This document shows positions 6,881 through 8,269 of a stretch of 8,269 nucleotides of DNA, piece by piece (within the stretch, counting starts at the first letter, position 1; each line of letters starts with the position of its first letter). Origin of the DNA: Candidatus Hodarchaeota archaeon (GTDB lineage Archaea > Asgardarchaeota > Heimdallarchaeia > Hodarchaeales > Hodarchaeaceae). The position numbers and the translations under genes are program-made. The stretch spans positions 1 through 8,269 of the forward strand of contig JAEOSR010000111.1 of assembly GCA_016840285.1 (NCBI GenBank), read 5' to 3'. The notes below the pieces were generated by a model, which had not been told where the DNA came from, searched no databases, and worked only from the letters and a program-made list of their open reading frames with translations.

Positions 6881-6890
6881 CATTTAAATG
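6881..6890 (-). promoter_or_regulatory. Possible TATA box for the propeller gene
   Basis: CATTTAAATG is a perfect palindrome with a TATA-like core, 53 bases before the ATG at 6827. Initiation about 25 bases downstream would be near 6858, placing both the TTG (6842) and ATG (6827) starts within the transcript. A second AT-rich stretch, TTTATTATAG on the minus strand (about 6916-6925), is an alternative. No clear Shine-Dalgarno site precedes either start, so a promoter of its own with a short leader is plausible. Confidence 0.3.
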
Positions 6891-6938
6891 CTCTTTGTTA
6901 TAGGAAAACTTTATTCTATAATAAACTGGTGATGATTA

Positions 6939-6952
6939 ATCTGCGGCCAGAT
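6939..6952 (-). terminator. Small hairpin after the helicase stop codon
   Basis: Arms ATCTG (6939-6943) and CAGAT (6948-6952) with a four-base loop lie three bases past the helicase stop codon. No T-run follows at once on the minus strand; the nearest T-rich stretches are about 15 and 35 bases further on. The stem is short, so this is only a weak terminator candidate. Transcription from the helicase into the propeller gene is equally possible. Confidence 0.2.
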
Positions 6953-6955
6953 CCC

Positions 6956-8269
6956 TCACCAGCTCTTGATAATAGCTTTGACTTCTTTTAAATCCAAATA
7001 ATCATCCATCAATGTCTGCTGTTGGAGTTTCGTTGGGATATATTGATCAAATTTCCGCCAGACAAATATCTCATCCTCTTTGATGAGTTCAGTAGGTGAC
7101 TGAATTCTATTACACAATTTTTTAATCTCTGATTCAAGACTATCTCTTGATTGATCCTCAGCTTCAAATAAGAAGAAATATGGAGACTGTTCACTTATGC
7201 TTCTTATCCCTAATTCTTCAGAATGCAATTCTAATATTCTCCTGATCGTCCGAAACGAAATTGATCCAACCCAAGGGAGAAGCACAAATTTATGGCCAGC
7301 TAGTTGGAAAAGAGATCGTTTATCCATCTCTACTTCTCGGGCTAGTGTTCTAACCTGTTGAATACGTTCGACAGCGCCTGGTTGTAGATAAGGATAATTT
7401 TTGTCTTCAAAAAGGACTTTTCTCATCTGTTGAAGGATTTTGGTGTGAACAGGGGCTATTCCTCCTGGCCAAAAGTAGCGCGTTCGACCTCCTACCTTAG
7501 ATACCATAATTATCTTTTGATCTGGATAGATTTCTTTAACCTCCCAAGTGTATCCTGCTAAAGGAAACCGATCCCCTGGAAGAAATAATTGTCCAATTTT
7601 ACCTATTTCGTCAAATTCCTCTGTATCTTTCACCGTCCATTCTACTACGTCAGGAAATACGGCATAAAATCGAAAGTTACGAACAACTCGTTCACCATCT
7701 AAGCCGATAATTAGTCCTCCATCTTCAATTTGTTCCAAATGATTCAATTCAATGAGATGGCGAATAAGTGTCCTATAATTGTCCTTGGACACGGTTTGAA
7801 ATGGGGTCAAAGATAGTACACGTTGAGCAAGAGACTGAGGTGAGAGCTCGCCCGCAGAGGCTAGAGAAGACATTGTTTGATGATATAATAAACTAAAGGG
7901 GGACTTTAATTCTCGGATTGGTTCAATCCAGCGTTCTTCTAAATATAAATTAATAATTGCTATAGATTGGATCAATTCCCAAGGAATAAGATAGGGGAGT
8001 GGCTTATTATCTGATGGTTCTTCTTCCGAATGAATAAAAAGGATTTCAGATACATCTGCCTTTTTCCTACCAGATCGTCCAAGACGTTGTAAAAAACTGG
8101 ATACTGTTCGTGGAGATCCCATTTGAATAATTCTTTCCAAAGATCCAATATCAATACCTAATTCCAATGTAACCGAACATGCTGTTACTGAAGGGATGTC
8201 TCCTGTTTTCATGATTGATTCTGCTTCTTCTCGTAGAGTCGCTGAAATACTTCCATGATGAACATAATA
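6956..8269 (-). CDS. Lhr-type superfamily 2 DNA/RNA helicase (C-terminal part; cut by the window edge)
   Basis: ATP-dependent SF2 helicase of the large helicase-related (Lhr) group, whose members translocate on single-stranded nucleic acid and act in DNA repair. The visible 437 residues begin inside RecA-like domain 2. HHGSIS (4-9) is the motif before helicase motif V, LELGIDIG (35-42) is motif V, and QRLGRSGRKK (61-70) is motif VI with the arginine finger. Next come a winged-helix region (about 94-180) and the Lhr-specific beta-rich domain (about 185-437), with WPGG and a closing FDQYIPTKL stretch as in Lhr-core proteins. The nucleotide-binding domain 1 (Walker A, DEAD/DEAH box) and the true start lie beyond the right edge; the methionine at 8212 is internal because the frame stays open to 8269. 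It ends without the long C-terminal extension of bacterial Lhr, so it is an Lhr-core form. The propeller gene lies 128 bp downstream on the same strand. Confidence 0.9.
   Translation of the reverse strand, partial: YYVHHGSISATLREEAESIMKTGDIPSVTACSVTLELGIDIGSLERIIQMGSPRTVSSFLQRLGRSGRKKADVSEILFIHSEEEPSDNKPLPYLIPWELIQSIAIINLYLEERWIEPIRELKSPFSLLYHQTMSSLASAGELSPQSLAQRVLSLTPFQTVSKDNYRTLIRHLIELNHLEQIEDGGLIIGLDGERVVRNFRFYAVFPDVVEWTVKDTEEFDEIGKIGQLFLPGDRFPLAGYTWEVKEIYPDQKIIMVSKVGGRTRYFWPGGIAPVHTKILQQMRKVLFEDKNYPYLQPGAVERIQQVRTLAREVEMDKRSLFQLAGHKFVLLPWVGSISFRTIRRILELHSEELGIRSISEQSPYFFLFEAEDQSRDSLESEIKKLCNRIQSPTELIKEDEIFVWRKFDQYIPTKLQQQTLMDDYLDLKEVKAIIKSW

Noticed and set aside
8210..8212. ATG at 8212 as the start of the helicase gene
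   Set aside because: The frame stays open to the window edge and the extra residues (HHGSIS and following) are conserved helicase sequence, so the methionine is internal.
1..8269. tRNA, rRNA, CRISPR arrays, insertion sequences, toxin-antitoxin or phage genes
   Set aside because: Nothing resembling them was seen on either strand; intergenic space totals only about 360 bp and is accounted for by the control regions listed.

Overview
The window is about 8.3 kb of AT-rich, gene-dense DNA with five genes. Two of them run off the edges. Layout: a partial arginine decarboxylase gene (speA-like, minus strand, cut by the left edge); a divergent 187-bp control region; a tightly coupled plus-strand pair of membrane sensors (1216-3981 and 3984-5468); a 45-bp convergent gap; then two minus-strand genes, a beta-propeller protein ending in an eight-cysteine zinc module (5514-6827) and the C-terminal part of an Lhr-type superfamily 2 helicase (6956 to the right edge).

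The organism cannot be named from the window. An archaeon is favoured, possibly of the Asgard/Heimdallarchaeia kind. The reasons are AT-rich TATA-like elements at archaeal spacing, a eukaryote-like zinc module resembling the C terminus of the TFIIH subunit Ssl1/p44, the Cache-HAMP-TPR-VWA sensor, and an Lhr-type helicase. None of these is exclusive to archaea. SpeA-type arginine decarboxylase is mainly bacterial, so a bacterium, or transfer of that gene, stays possible. One clear Shine-Dalgarno site (AGGAGG) precedes the second sensor gene.

The most interesting part is the sensor pair. The first protein (921 aa) has an extracellular double Cache domain, two membrane helices and a HAMP relay. 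In place of a kinase or chemotaxis output it carries five to six TPR units and a von Willebrand A domain with a complete MIDAS metal site. The second protein (494 aa) is a diverged paralogue of the sensing half: Cache and HAMP, ending in a short charged tail with no output domain. Its start codon lies two bases after the first gene's stop. The pair looks like a two-subunit transmembrane receptor working through a protein scaffold and a metal-dependent VWA adhesion site. This function is inferred.

The propeller/zinc protein and the helicase lie in the same direction, 128 bp apart, and may be linked in nucleic-acid or regulatory work, but the window gives no proof. No tRNA, rRNA, CRISPR array, insertion sequence or pseudogene was seen.
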